Part shown: piece after piece, positions 19,601-28,436 of the stretch
How positions within the stretch are numbered: position 1 is the stretch's first letter
How the letters are laid out: each line of letters opens with the position of its first letter
From: Streptomyces violaceusniger
GTDB taxonomy: Bacteria; Actinomycetota; Actinomycetes; Streptomycetales; Streptomycetaceae
Direction: 5' to 3'
DNA length: 64,000 nucleotides
Assembly (NCBI GenBank): GCA_005405945.1
Contig: BJHW01000002.1
Span: 1,488,001-1,552,000, forward strand
Notes under the pieces: model-generated
Told to the model about the DNA's origin: nothing
The model's database searches: none
Seen by the model: the letters and a program-made list of their open reading frames with translations, nothing else
Position numbers and translations under genes: made by a program

Positions 19601-19761
19601 TCGGCCCGTGATCCCCGCGTTACCTGTCAAGCGGGTAACGATGGCGGAGGGGGTAGGCCGGGTTCGGCCAAGGCGATTCCCATTCTCCCACGTGAGGCGA
19701 GGAGAGTCTTCCGCAGGGCCGGGGCGTCGACAACCAGGACGTCACCCGGCAATATGGTCAC

Positions 19762-20331
19762 GTGGATGAGTTCGTCTTTGTGAGCGGTCGTCTCTGCCTC
19801 GACCTGGCGGGCACGAAGCTGTGGCGACGCAGCCTCCGTACGGAGCTGCTGACCTCCCCGAGCGACGTGAGCCGCTGGATCCGCGAGGCGCAGCTGCTGG
19901 ACGACCCCGGCCCCATGGACGCTCGCGGGCTGGAGCGGGTCCGCCGACTACGCGAGGCGATCTATACACTGGTGCGTTCCTGGCCTCCTGGGGATCCCTC
20001 GGATGCCGAGTTCCGGGACGCCCTCGCCGAGGTGAACGACGCGGCCCGGCTGCCACTTCCCCGACATCAGCTCGACGCGTCGGGGCGGCTGACGCGGACG
20101 GGCGGCGTGGACGAGGTCCTCGGCGCGGTGGCCCGCGACGCCGTGGACCTGCTGAGTTCGGCCCAACTCGCCAAGACCAAGGAGTGCGCGAACCCCGACT
20201 GCACGCGTCTGTTCGTGGACGTGTCGCGCTCCGGAGCCCGGCGCTGGTGCGGGATGGCGGAGTGCGGGAACAAGCACAAGGCCGCCAGCTACCGGAAGCG
20301 GAAGAAGCAGCAGGCCGTCATGGAAACCTGA
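19762..20331 (+). CDS. CGNR zinc-finger / ABATE-domain regulator
   Basis: 189 residues from GTG 19762. The N-terminal ABATE domain begins FVSGRLCLDLAGT and covers about residues 5-125. The C-terminal zinc finger has paired cysteines in KECANPDCTRLF and RWCGMAECGNKHKAASYRKRK, the CGNR signature, followed by a basic tail. Such proteins are putative stress-responsive transcription regulators in actinobacteria. The gene stands alone between fragments, so its targets are unknown. Confidence 0.88.
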   Translation: MDEFVFVSGRLCLDLAGTKLWRRSLRTELLTSPSDVSRWIREAQLLDDPGPMDARGLERVRRLREAIYTLVRSWPPGDPSDAEFRDALAEVNDAARLPLPRHQLDASGRLTRTGGVDEVLGAVARDAVDLLSSAQLAKTKECANPDCTRLFVDVSRSGARRWCGMAECGNKHKAASYRKRKKQQAVMET

Positions 20332-20371
20332 GCCTGAAGCCTGCTGCCCTGAGCCAAAAACTGATGCCCCA

Positions 20372-20650
20372 TCAGGGGACGTCAGGAGAGGCGCGCCTGC
20401 CGATCTCGATGACGATCTTGCCGGGGGTTTCACCGGCGGCCAGGGCGCGCTGCGCCTCGGCCGTGCGGGCCAGCGGATAGGTGGCGCCGATCCGCACGGG
20501 GAGCTTGTCGGCATCGGCGAGTTCCACCAGCGCCGTGAGGTCTGCGTGGTCCATGCGGCAGAAGACCGGGGCGACGCCCGGCACGCCGATATCGACGAGG
20601 GGCGCCACGGGTGCGCCGGGTGCGGCGGCTTGTGCCGTCGCCGTCAGCAC
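20372..20650 (-). pseudogene. C-terminal fragment of an NADP-dependent quinone oxidoreductase-like protein
   Basis: About 92 residues (GKIVIEIG near the end, preceded by YPLARTAEAQRALAAGETPG) match the extreme C-terminus of zinc-free alcohol dehydrogenases/quinone oxidoreductases. The N-terminal catalytic and cofactor domains are missing; in frame, only about 15 further residues precede it. It points away from the TetR gene. A complete relative lies 2 kb to the right (22430-23449). Probably a truncated copy; a small CTGATG-CCC-CATCAG hairpin overlaps its 3' end. Confidence 0.6.
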
Positions 20651-20815
20651 ACCGCCGCGGACGGGGGCTCTTACGCACGCGGGCGGCCGCGCCAGGACCG
20701 GGTGGGGGCCGCACCCGATCGCGCTGGCAGGAACCGCGGATCAGCACGGCGGATACGGGGGCATCGGCGGGCTGGACGGGTTGCCAGGCGTTGGCAGGTG
20801 CCGCGAACCGCAAAA

Positions 20816-20861
20816 GGAACGGCGATTCTGTTAGTGTGCCCACAAGTAGAACGCCTATTCC
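20816..20861. promoter_or_regulatory. Candidate TetR operator/promoter region
   Basis: Two related half-sites face each other upstream of the TetR start: GGAACGGCGATTCT (20816-20829) and AGAACGCCTATTCC (20848-20861), an imperfect inverted repeat with a short AT-richer core. The position, 20-65 bp before the start, suits autorepression. Inferred from symmetry only. Confidence 0.35.
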
Positions 20862-20880
20862 TTTTGAGAGGGGGTGTGTG

Positions 20881-21438
20881 GTGCCGCGGCTCACCGACGC
20901 GCGCAAGGAACTCCGGCGTGCCCAGATCGCCGAGGCCGCCGTGCGCTGCTTCGGCCGTAACGGCCTGGAGCGGACCTCGATCGCCGACATCACGGCCGAG
21001 TCCGGCCTCTCGGCCGGCTCGATCTATGTGCACTACCGCAACAAGGCCGACCTGGTCCAGGCCGCCGCCCGCGAGGTGCTCGCCAAGCGCGCGGAAGTCC
21101 TCGGCGAGTACGCCGCGAGCGACACTCCGCCCGGCCCCGACGAACTGCTCGCCCGCCTGATCGCCGCGATCGACCCCGCCGAGGCCCGGGTCGGCGTGCA
21201 GACCTGGGGTGAGGCGACCACCGACCCGGCCATCCGCGACATCGTCCTCGATATGACGGACCGGATGCGGGCGATGCTGCACGACTGCGTCACGGCGTGG
21301 CTGGCCAAGGTCGAGCGTCACGAGCCGGCCGGGGCCCGGGAGCGCGCCGCCCCGATCGCCCACCGGGTGATGGCGCTCTACCAGGCCGAACTGCTGTACA
21401 CCGCCTTGCGATCACCGGCCGAGGAGACAGCGCCATGA
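20881..21438 (+). CDS. TetR-family transcriptional regulator
   Basis: About 185 residues. The N-terminal helix-turn-helix is typical: RAQIAEAAVRCFGRNGLERTS, then IADITAESGLSAGSIYVHYRNKADL. I chose the GTG at 20881, 8 bp after GAGAGGGGG; GTG 20878 is equally possible. The stop overlaps the start of the aldo/keto reductase gene by ATGA, so the regulator heads an operon with that reductase and a medium-chain oxidoreductase and probably represses it in response to a small, perhaps electrophilic, ligand. Confidence 0.88.
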   Translation: MPRLTDARKELRRAQIAEAAVRCFGRNGLERTSIADITAESGLSAGSIYVHYRNKADLVQAAAREVLAKRAEVLGEYAASDTPPGPDELLARLIAAIDPAEARVGVQTWGEATTDPAIRDIVLDMTDRMRAMLHDCVTAWLAKVERHEPAGARERAAPIAHRVMALYQAELLYTALRSPAEETAP

Positions 21439-22433
21439 CCACCCCGACCGCTTCGTTCGCCGGCCGCGCCGTATCCCGGATCGGCTACGGCGCGTTGCAG
21501 CTCGAGCGCCTGCACGACCGCCGTGGCGAGGCCGTCGCGCTGCTGCGCCGCGCGGTCGAGCTGGGCGTCGACCATGTGGACACCGCCGAGTTCTACGGCT
21601 TCGGTTTCGCCAACGACGTGATCCGCGAGGCGCTGCGCCCCGAGGACGACGTTCTGGTCGTCACGAAGGTCGGCGCCGACCCCGACCCCGGCGGGCGACT
21701 GCCGCTGCGTCTGGCACAACGGCCCGAGCAACTGCGCGCCGGCGTCGAGGACAACCTGCGCGGCCTCGGCCTCGACCGGCTCCCGGTGGTCAACCTCCGC
21801 CGCCTGGACACCGGCCCCGGGCTGCGTCCCGAGGGCGACCAGGTCGTCGACCTCGACGACCAGCTCGCGACGATGACCGCCCTGCGCGACGAGGGCAAGA
21901 TCGGCGCGATCGGCCTGAGCAGCGTCACCCTCGACGGCCTGCGCCGCGCCCTGCCGGCCGGCATCGCCTGTGTGCAGAACGCGTACAGTCTCGCCTCCCG
22001 CGACGACGAGGACATGCTCGAACTGTGCGCGGCCGAGGGCATCGCCTGGGTGCCGTTCTTCCCGCTCGGCGGGGCCTTCCCTGGCCTGCCCAAGGCCACC
22101 GAGGAACCGGCCGTTCGGGCAGTGGCCGCGTCCCTGGGCGTCACGCCCTCCCAGGTCGGCCTCGCCTGGCTGCTGCACCACGCCCCGAACGTGCTGCTCA
22201 TCCCCGGCACCGCCGACGCCGACCACCTCGAGGCCAACATGGCGGTCGGCGAGATCACCTTCGACGACGCGACCCTCGCCGCACTCGACGCCATCGAGTC
22301 CCGCTCCAACGAGGCCCCATCGGCTGACCGGAAACAGCGCGACCAGGGTCGCGACCACCCGCCGGACGCCCTGACGGAACGCCAGGCCGCACCGGGAAAC
22401 CCCGCTCCACCAGGCTCTGAGGACGGATCATGA
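21435..22433 (+). CDS. Aldo/keto reductase family oxidoreductase
   Basis: 332 residues starting at the ATG that overlaps the TetR stop. TIM-barrel AKR marks: Asp and Tyr of DTAEFYGFG, Lys of LVVTKVG, and a C-terminal NADPH-site stretch NVLLIPGTADADHLEAN. The position usually held by the catalytic His is Asn in PVVNLRRLD, seen in some AKR subfamilies. It reduces aldehydes or ketones with NADPH. Its stop overlaps the start of the next gene (ATGA), so TetR, AKR and oxidoreductase are translationally coupled. Confidence 0.87.
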   Translation: MTTPTASFAGRAVSRIGYGALQLERLHDRRGEAVALLRRAVELGVDHVDTAEFYGFGFANDVIREALRPEDDVLVVTKVGADPDPGGRLPLRLAQRPEQLRAGVEDNLRGLGLDRLPVVNLRRLDTGPGLRPEGDQVVDLDDQLATMTALRDEGKIGAIGLSSVTLDGLRRALPAGIACVQNAYSLASRDDEDMLELCAAEGIAWVPFFPLGGAFPGLPKATEEPAVRAVAASLGVTPSQVGLAWLLHHAPNVLLIPGTADADHLEANMAVGEITFDDATLAALDAIESRSNEAPSADRKQRDQGRDHPPDALTERQAAPGNPAPPGSEDGS

Positions 22434-23449
22434 AGGCCATCATCTACCGCGACAACGGCGACCCCGACGTTCTTCAGCTCGTCGACCGTGACCTGCCCGC
22501 GCCCGGCCCCGGCGAGGTTCGCGTCCGGATTGCCGTGTCCGGGATCAACCCGACCGACTGGAAGGCCCGCTCCGGCGCCACCGGCCCCAAGCGCTTCCCC
22601 GAGGTCACCCCGCACCTCGACGGCGCCGGCACGATCGACGCCGTCGGTGAGGGGATCGACCGGAGCCGGGTCGGTCAGCGGGTCTGGCTGTTCCTGGCCG
22701 CCGCCGGGCGGCCCACCGGTACCGCCGCCGAGTTCACCGTCGTACCCGCCGAGCGGGCCGTGCCGCTGCCCGACGAGGCCGGTTTCGACGTCGGCGCCTC
22801 ACTCGGCGTCCCCGCGCTCACCGCGCACCGTGCGCTCACCGTCGCCGAGGACGGGCCGCGCCGTCTGCGGCCCGGGGCGCTCGACGGCAAGGTGGTGCTC
22901 GCCGCGGGCGGGGCCGGGGCGGTCGGGCACGCGGTGATCCAGCTCGCCCGATGGGCCGGCGCCACCGTGATCAGCACGATCAGCGGCCCGGAGAAGGCCC
23001 GGCTGGCCACCGCCGCCGGGGCCCACCACGTCATCAACTATCGCGAGGGCGACCCGGCCGCCGAGATCCGCGAGATCGCCCCGGACGGCGTCGACATCGT
23101 CGCCGAGGTGGCGCTGGGCGCGAACCTCGCACTGGACATGGCCGTGCTGCGGACCCGCGGCACGATCTCGACCTACGGCAACGACGGTGGCAAGCCGGTC
23201 GAACTGGACGTGATGCGGAGCATGGTGCTGAACGCGCGCTTCCAGTTCGTGGTGCTCTACACGGTCGGTTCCGATGCGCTCGCCGCGGCCGTCGAGGACG
23301 TCGCCGCCGCGGTGCGCGGCGGTGCGCTGCCGGTCGGCGAGGAGCACGGCCTGCCGCTGGTCCGCTTTCCGCTCGACCGCACCGCCGACGCGCACCGAGC
23401 GGTGGAGAGCGGCGCGGTCGGCAAGGTCCTGGTGGAGGTCACGCCGTGA
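22430..23449 (+). CDS. NADP-dependent quinone oxidoreductase/alcohol dehydrogenase (MDR family)
   Basis: 339 residues. The N-terminal GroES-like domain starts MKAIIYRDNGDPDVLQLVDR; the cofactor-binding motif is KVVLAAGGAGAVGHAVIQLA (residues about 151-170), the AxxGxxG variant of NADPH-dependent zeta-crystallin-like enzymes. No structural zinc cysteines are visible. Third gene of the TetR operon. It ends by overlapping, tail to tail, the 3' end of the TOPRIM gene by 11 bp. Confidence 0.88.
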   Translation: MKAIIYRDNGDPDVLQLVDRDLPAPGPGEVRVRIAVSGINPTDWKARSGATGPKRFPEVTPHLDGAGTIDAVGEGIDRSRVGQRVWLFLAAAGRPTGTAAEFTVVPAERAVPLPDEAGFDVGASLGVPALTAHRALTVAEDGPRRLRPGALDGKVVLAAGGAGAVGHAVIQLARWAGATVISTISGPEKARLATAAGAHHVINYREGDPAAEIREIAPDGVDIVAEVALGANLALDMAVLRTRGTISTYGNDGGKPVELDVMRSMVLNARFQFVVLYTVGSDALAAAVEDVAAAVRGGALPVGEEHGLPLVRFPLDRTADAHRAVESGAVGKVLVEVTP

Positions 23450-24095
23450 CGTCCGGTCGGCCACGGCCTTCCAGGGGGCAGAGGCTGGTGAGCAGGGCGT
23501 CGAGTGGCGCGGGTACGCGGTCGTCGTCGAGGGCCTCGACCAGGACGCGGCCGTAGTGGATCTTGCGCCCCTTCTTCGTGCCGAGGAAGCGCCGCAACTG
23601 CTGCTGTGAGGTGCGGCCCCGCTGTGCGGGCTGGTGCAGGAAGGTCTGCAGGGCGCGCAGGTCGCCCTCCGCCCGGACGAGCTCCGCCACCCGTGTCACG
23701 CCCAGCGCGCGGATGAGCTCGTCCTCCAGATCCGCCGCGCAGACGAAGAACTCCTGCCGCGCCGCGCCGGCCCGCTCCAGGCCGCGGGTGTAGAAGCGAC
23801 GCTCCGCCTCGTCGCACAGCCCCGTGAGGCGCAGGCCCAGACCGGGTGGCCCGAGGAGGTGGGCGAAGCGTCCGACGCTCATGGCACCGCCCATCGGCAG
23901 GACGCAGACTCCTTCGGCCGCCAGGTCCCGGCCGCGGCGCGCGGCCAGCGCGCCGACCGCCGCGGCGTCGCTCGGCCCTTCGAGCAGGACGACCGCCCGG
24001 ATGGGCAGCCGCGCGGCCAGCTCGCGCGCGGGGCCGCCCGGGCCACCGGCAGCCCACGCGGTGACCGCCTCCCGGAACGCCCCCATATCAGCCAT
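23439..24095 (-). CDS. Stand-alone TOPRIM-domain protein (OLD-nuclease TOPRIM type)
   Basis: 218 residues. The TOPRIM core is visible: the catalytic Glu in RAVVLLEGPSDAAAVGALA, the glycine-rich VLPMGGAMSVGRFAHLLG, and the acidic LTGLCDEAERRFY. Related domains form the nuclease half of OLD-family proteins, but no ATPase domain is present or adjacent. It may bind metal and cleave or join nucleic acid. The C-terminus contains GTKKGRKIHYGRVLVEALDD. Function is unproven; it is a recurrent actinobacterial family. Confidence 0.7.
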   Translation of the reverse strand: MADMGAFREAVTAWAAGGPGGPARELAARLPIRAVVLLEGPSDAAAVGALAARRGRDLAAEGVCVLPMGGAMSVGRFAHLLGPPGLGLRLTGLCDEAERRFYTRGLERAGAARQEFFVCAADLEDELIRALGVTRVAELVRAEGDLRALQTFLHQPAQRGRTSQQQLRRFLGTKKGRKIHYGRVLVEALDDDRVPAPLDALLTSLCPLEGRGRPDVTA

Positions 24096-24187
24096 GAGAC
24101 GAGTCTCCGGCCCTTCCGGCCGCCACGCCAGGGAATTTCACCCTCCCGGAGTCGGCTCGATGGCTCCGCCCCGCTCCCAGCGTCAGC

Positions 24188-25384
24188 TCATTGGCTCGGT
24201 CCCGGTCGCAGCGCCCGGACGAGCCCCGCCAGGATGTCCTCGAGGACGGCATGGGACGTGGCGAAGTTCAGCCGCAGAAACCCGTCGGCGTCCGGGCCGA
24301 AGGGACTGCCGCCGACGAGCAGGACATCGCCCTCCTTCAGCACTCTCTCCACGGGTGATTCGCCGAGCCCCAGCGGCCGTGCGTCGAACCAGGCCAGATA
24401 GGTGGCCTCCGGCAGGTGATGGCGCAGTCGCGGGAGCTCGGTGCTCACCACCTGATGGACCCGTCGGCGGTTGCGGTCCAGCACGGTGAGCAGGTCGCGC
24501 TGCCAGGCGTCGCCCTCTCGCCACGCGGCCTCGGTGGCGATGACACCGAGCGGCGATACGGCGCCGTACAGGTCGGGTGGTTGTGCGTCGCGCAGTGCGA
24601 GCAGCCGGTCCGGGCCGTAGTGGGTGACCGCGCAGCGAGTGGCCGCGAGGTTGAACGCCTTCGTGGCGGAGGTGAGCGTGACGGTGCGGCCTGCGGCGTC
24701 CGGGGACAGGCTCGCGAACGGTATGTGGCGATGCGGCTCATGGGCCAGCTCGGCGTGGATCTCGTCGCTGATGACCAACAGATCGTGCCGGCGGGCGATG
24801 GCCGCGATCTCCTCCAGCTCCGCACGGGTCAGCACGCGGCCCGTCGGATTGTGCGGGTTGACCAGCACCAGTGCCTTACAGCCCGACTCCGCGACCGCGG
24901 TGTCGAGAGCGGCCGGATCCATGCACCAGCCGTCGGCGCAGTCCCGCATCGGGATGGGCACGGCGCGCCGGTTCATCGTCGCCAACGTGGCGAGGAACGG
25001 AGGGTAGTTGGGCGTCTGGATGGCCACCGCGTCACCCGCGCCCGTGGCGAGGTGCAGGACGAGTTGCAGGCACTGGATCAGGTCGGTCTGCTCACGTACG
25101 CGGTCCGAGGGCGCCGCCCAGGCGTAGCGGTCCATCATCCGCCGTGCGAAGGCGCGCCGGAGCGGACTGCCGTCCGGCCAGTCCGGATAGCCGAGATCGC
25201 GGCGGTCGACGGCCTCCCGTAGCGCGGCGACCACCACCGGAGGGGTGGGGAAGTCCATGTCCGCCACCCATGCGGGGAGCACCCGTGGTCCCGGACGGTG
25301 CCACTTGACGCTGCGGCGGGCGCGCAGCCAGTCGAGGCTGAGGTCATCGAAACCGGGCACCGGCTCGGACGGGAGCACGCTCAT
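24188..25384 (-). CDS. PLP-dependent aminotransferase/C-S lyase (MalY/PatB family)
   Basis: 398 residues, class I/II fold. LPAWVADMDFPTPPVV at residues 36-51 is the MalY/PatB N-terminal mark. NPHNPTGRVLT, SDEIHAEL and the Schiff-base Lys in TSATKAFN follow in order. Family members cleave cystathionine or related C-S bonds or transaminate amino acids. Its start overlaps the stop of the DinB gene upstream by 4 bp, so the two are cotranscribed. Confidence 0.88.
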   Translation of the reverse strand: MSVLPSEPVPGFDDLSLDWLRARRSVKWHRPGPRVLPAWVADMDFPTPPVVVAALREAVDRRDLGYPDWPDGSPLRRAFARRMMDRYAWAAPSDRVREQTDLIQCLQLVLHLATGAGDAVAIQTPNYPPFLATLATMNRRAVPIPMRDCADGWCMDPAALDTAVAESGCKALVLVNPHNPTGRVLTRAELEEIAAIARRHDLLVISDEIHAELAHEPHRHIPFASLSPDAAGRTVTLTSATKAFNLAATRCAVTHYGPDRLLALRDAQPPDLYGAVSPLGVIATEAAWREGDAWQRDLLTVLDRNRRRVHQVVSTELPRLRHHLPEATYLAWFDARPLGLGESPVERVLKEGDVLLVGGSPFGPDADGFLRLNFATSHAVLEDILAGLVRALRPGPSQ

Positions 25385-25848
25385 GAGCGCGCTCCCCGCG
25401 TCAGCAGATCACGGGTGATCTGTATGTGGCCATGGTGCTGGGCAAGCTCTTCGAGTACGTGCAGTTGGACACCTCGCACGCTCAGCGGGCGCTCCGGCCC
25501 CTCGAACTCGGCGGGCGGTGTGTTGCGCGGGAGCGCCGTCGGCGTCACCGATTCGAGGTCGGCCGCCAGCCGCTCGAAAAGTGCGTCGACCTTCCGCCGC
25601 AGCTCGTGTGCGCTTCCCGTGGCGATGAACTCCGCGGCGCGGTCACGGTCGACCTCCCGTCCAGCGATGATGTGCCCGACCCAGTAGTCGGCAACCCCTG
25701 CGCAGTGATACGCGATCGCGTAGACGGAGTTGGCGCCGGGAAGTGGCGGGCGGACGTTTCCCAGGTCATCGCCCAGGTCTTCCAGCGCTGCGAGCATCCC
25801 GTCGAAGGCGCGGCGCAAGAAGTACAGGTATTCGCTTTGGTCTCGCAA
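25381..25848 (-). CDS. DinB/MST-superfamily protein
   Basis: 155 residues forming a four-helix bundle. Likely metal-binding histidines are in AIAYHCAGVADYW and ELAQHHGHIQITRDL, the typical DinB spacing. Such proteins include mycothiol- or bacillithiol-dependent transferases; in Streptomyces a mycothiol partner is plausible. Coupled by overlap to the PatB-like lyase gene, which hints at a thiol or sulphur-conjugate function. The roughly 270 bp upstream is relatively AT-rich and separates it from the divergent aldolase-like gene. Confidence 0.83.
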   Translation of the reverse strand: MRDQSEYLYFLRRAFDGMLAALEDLGDDLGNVRPPLPGANSVYAIAYHCAGVADYWVGHIIAGREVDRDRAAEFIATGSAHELRRKVDALFERLAADLESVTPTALPRNTPPAEFEGPERPLSVRGVQLHVLEELAQHHGHIQITRDLLTRGARS

Positions 25849-26119
25849 GGTGGGGTCCTCATCGATGGGGTAGGCGGGATGAGATCTATGGTCGTCACCG
25901 GCTTATGTGGTGACGGTATCAGGATGAGATGGCTCAGTTGGAATGTCAACGCCTCGACGTCCTCAAGTGAAGGGCGAATCGTCACCACATTGACAGGTGA
26001 TCCCGTACGGTATGGCGGCACCCGCAGATCTAGCGGTACTGTCTAGAAGTAGAATTTCAGTCGATTGATATGAGCGCGGGAAGCGGCCCGGCCCTACTCG
26101 AGAAGATGGACGTCACTCC

Positions 26120-27285
26120 ATGACCACCACGCCCTCCACCACTGCCGGGACGCTGGCCGACCCCGACACCCCGTTCGCGGTGATCGACGTACACAAGGCG
26201 CTGCGGAACATCGACCGACTCGCCGCCAAGGCCGACCATCTCGGCGTCACTCTGCGGCCGCACGTCAAGACGGCCAAGAGCCTCGACGTCGCCGCCCTCA
26301 TGCACGGCGCCGCCCCGAACCCCGTCACCGTCTCGACGCTCGCCGAAGCCGAGGCGTTCGCCGACGGCGGCTACATCGACATCACCTACGCCGTCGGCAT
26401 CGCCCCCCACAAACTCCCCGTGTGCTCGCCCTGTTGCGCCGCGGCGTCACCCTCCGGGTCCTGCTGGACAGCCCCGAGCAGGCCGCCTTCGTCGCGGAAG
26501 CCTCCCACCGGGCCGGTATCGGCATCCCCACGCAGATCGAGATCGACTGCGACGGCCACCGCGGCGGTCTCAAGACCGCTGACCCCGCACTCCTCGACAT
26601 CGGCCGCACCCTGCGCGACGCCGGATGCCTGGACGGTGTGCTGACCCACGCGGGCGAGTCCTACTTCGCCTACTCGGCGGAGGAGCGGCGGCTGGCGGCG
26701 AAGAACGAACGCGACACCGCCGTCGCCGCCGCCGAGAGGCTGCGCGCCGCCGGGCTGCCCGTCGCGACCGTCAGCGTCGGCTCGACGCCCACCGCGCACG
26801 CCGCCGAAGACCTGACCGGCGTCACCGAACTGCGCGCCGGCAACTACGTGTTCTTCGACCTGGTGATGGCCGGCCTCGGGGTGTGCCGGATCGACGACCT
26901 CGCGCTGTCGGTCGTCGTGACCGTCATCGGACACCGCCCCGAGTACGGCTGGATCGTCACCGACGGCGGCTGGATGGCGATGTCCCGCGACCGCGGTACG
27001 GCGGCCCAGCCCCAGGACCAGGGGTACGGCCTGGTCACCGATCTGGCGGGGCGCCTGATCCCCGGCCTGGTCATGAGCGCCGCGAGCCAGGAGCACGGAA
27101 CCATCACCGCCCGCGACGGCGCCACCCTGCCCGACCTGCCCATCGGCACCCGCCTGCGCGTCCTGCCCAACCACGCCTGCGCCACCGCCGCACAGCACCG
27201 TGGCTACCACGTCATCGACAGCGGCCGGACGGCGACGGACGCACCCGCCGTCCAAGCCGTCTGGAACCGCGTCAGCGGCTGGTGA
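26120..27285 (+). CDS. D-threonine aldolase/D-serine dehydratase-like PLP enzyme (apparent frameshift)
   Basis: The first 100 residues (TPFAVIDVHKALRNIDRLA; PLP-lysine motif RPHVKTAKSLD) and the rest lie in two frames. One extra C at 26416-26419 joins them (...HKLPRVLALLRRG...), giving about 389 residues. The N-terminal domain is the alanine-racemase-like barrel. The C-terminus has VLPNHACATAAQH, where the His and Cys form the zinc site of DSD1-type D-serine dehydratases and D-threonine aldolases. It breaks down D-amino acids. It ends 28 bp before the tRNA-like fragment that marks the island edge, so it probably belongs to the host chromosome. Confidence 0.8.
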
Positions 27286-27313
27286 CCGGCCATGACCGCC
27301 CTCAACTGCTTCA

Positions 27314-27357
27314 ACTGGGGGTCAAGGGGTCGCAGGTTCAAATCCTGTCGTCCCGAC
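27314..27357 (+). other. 3' half of a tRNA-Pro-like gene; candidate integration (att) site
   Basis: 44 bp matching the anticodon loop (ACTGGGGG, reading as anticodon GGG), the 3' anticodon-stem strand TCAAGG, a full T-arm (GCAGGTTCAAATCCTGT) and a 3' acceptor strand ending CGAC. The 5' acceptor strand, D-arm and 5' anticodon strand are absent: upstream sequence has no CGGGACG to pair with the acceptor. A 3' tRNA end next to a tyrosine integrase is the usual trace of site-specific integration. Confidence 0.7.
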
Positions 27358-27362
27358 GGTGC

Positions 27363-27403
27363 AGAGGGTCTTCGCAGGTCAACACCTGTGAGGGCCCTCT
27401 TTT
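27363..27403 (+). terminator. Intrinsic terminator after the tRNA fragment
   Basis: AGAGGG and CCCTCT pair as the outer stem, CAGGT and ACCTG as the inner stem around CAAC, and the hairpin is followed directly by TTTT. It would end transcripts from the tRNA locus or the upstream gene before the integrase. Confidence 0.65.
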
Positions 27404-27474
27404 CGCGCTCCCGTTTCCCGCGTCGAGGTCGAGCACGCCGCTCACCGACACCTTGACTCGGAGGCTTTTCTTCA

Positions 27475-28436
27475 TGCCGCTTCTGGACCTCGACAAGATC
27501 ACCACAGGCGTCTCCAAGACCTGGGAAGGGTTCCTGCGGGACTGGGACCGCTCCCTGCGGGCGGGCAACTACCCGGAGACCACCCGCTACAACTACCTCC
27601 TCGCTGCCGCCCAGCTCGCCCGCTACCTGAACGAGAACGCCACGCCCGACCTCGAGGCGGACGACGCGGCCGAGGACCCGACCGAGGTCACCCGCGCCCA
27701 CGTCGAAGCCTTCCAGGGGTGGATGATCGAGACGCGGTCGGCGTCGACCGCGCTGAACAAGCACAAGGGACTTCAGCAGTTCTTCAAGTGGCTGATGCTG
27801 GACGAGGAGGAGATCGACCGCTCCCCGATGGAACGCGTCCGCCAGCCCAAGACGGTCAAGAAGCTGATCCCGGTCATCCGGGATGACGACACCAGGAAGG
27901 TGCTGGCCGCCTGCAAGGGCAAGGCGTTCCTCCAGCTGCGGGACGAGGCCATCATCCGGCTTTACTACAACACCGGCGCCCGCCTGTCCGAGGTCGGCAA
28001 CCTCACTGTGGAGGACATCGACCTGGTCACTGACTCGGTGCATTACCACGGCAAGGGCAGCCGCGACCGCCGCGTGCGATTCGGCCCGAAAACGGCGCGC
28101 GCGGTGAGCCGATATCTGCGGGTGCGGGCGAAGCGCAAGGGCGCCGAGCTGCCGGATCTGTGGCTGGCCGACCGCGGCGGGAAACGACTGGCACCGAACG
28201 GCATCAAGATCATGATCAAGCGGCGCGGTCTGTCCGCCGGGGTGAAAGGTGTGCATGCGCACCGGTGGCGGCACAACTTCGCCCACGAGTGGAAGCGGGC
28301 TGGCGGTGACTCGGGTGATCTGATGCTGCTGCTGGGCTGGGTGTCGGAGGACATGCCCCGCCACTACGGCGCCAGTGCGGCAGCCGAGCGCGCCCAGGAG
28401 ACCCACCAGCGGATGGGGATCGGCGAGAATGTCTGA
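27475..28436 (+). CDS. Tyrosine-type site-specific integrase (XerC/D-like)
   Basis: 320 residues from ATG 27475. N-terminal SAM-like DNA-binding region (WEGFLRDWDRSLRAGN... HVEAFQGWM), then the catalytic domain: first Arg in NTGARLSEVGNL, the HAHRWRHNFAH box with second Arg and His, LLGWVSEDMPRHY with the nucleophilic Tyr. It begins 118 bp after the tRNA 3' fragment, the usual position beside an attachment site. It overlaps the next gene by 8 bp. It would integrate and, with an excisionase not seen here, excise the element. Confidence 0.9.

Noticed and set aside
25990..26016. TTGACA followed by TATGGC upstream of the D-amino-acid enzyme gene
   Set aside because: The spacing is 15 bp and the -10 match is poor, so I do not call a promoter, although a start site in this AT-richer gap is likely.
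27290..27360. A complete tRNA gene at the integrase
   Set aside because: Only the 3' half is present; no 5' acceptor strand or D-arm pairs with it.
26625..27474. N-terminal extension of the integrase frame by about 280 codons
   Set aside because: It is an out-of-frame shadow of the D-amino-acid enzyme and passes through the tRNA fragment; the integrase proper begins at ATG 27475.
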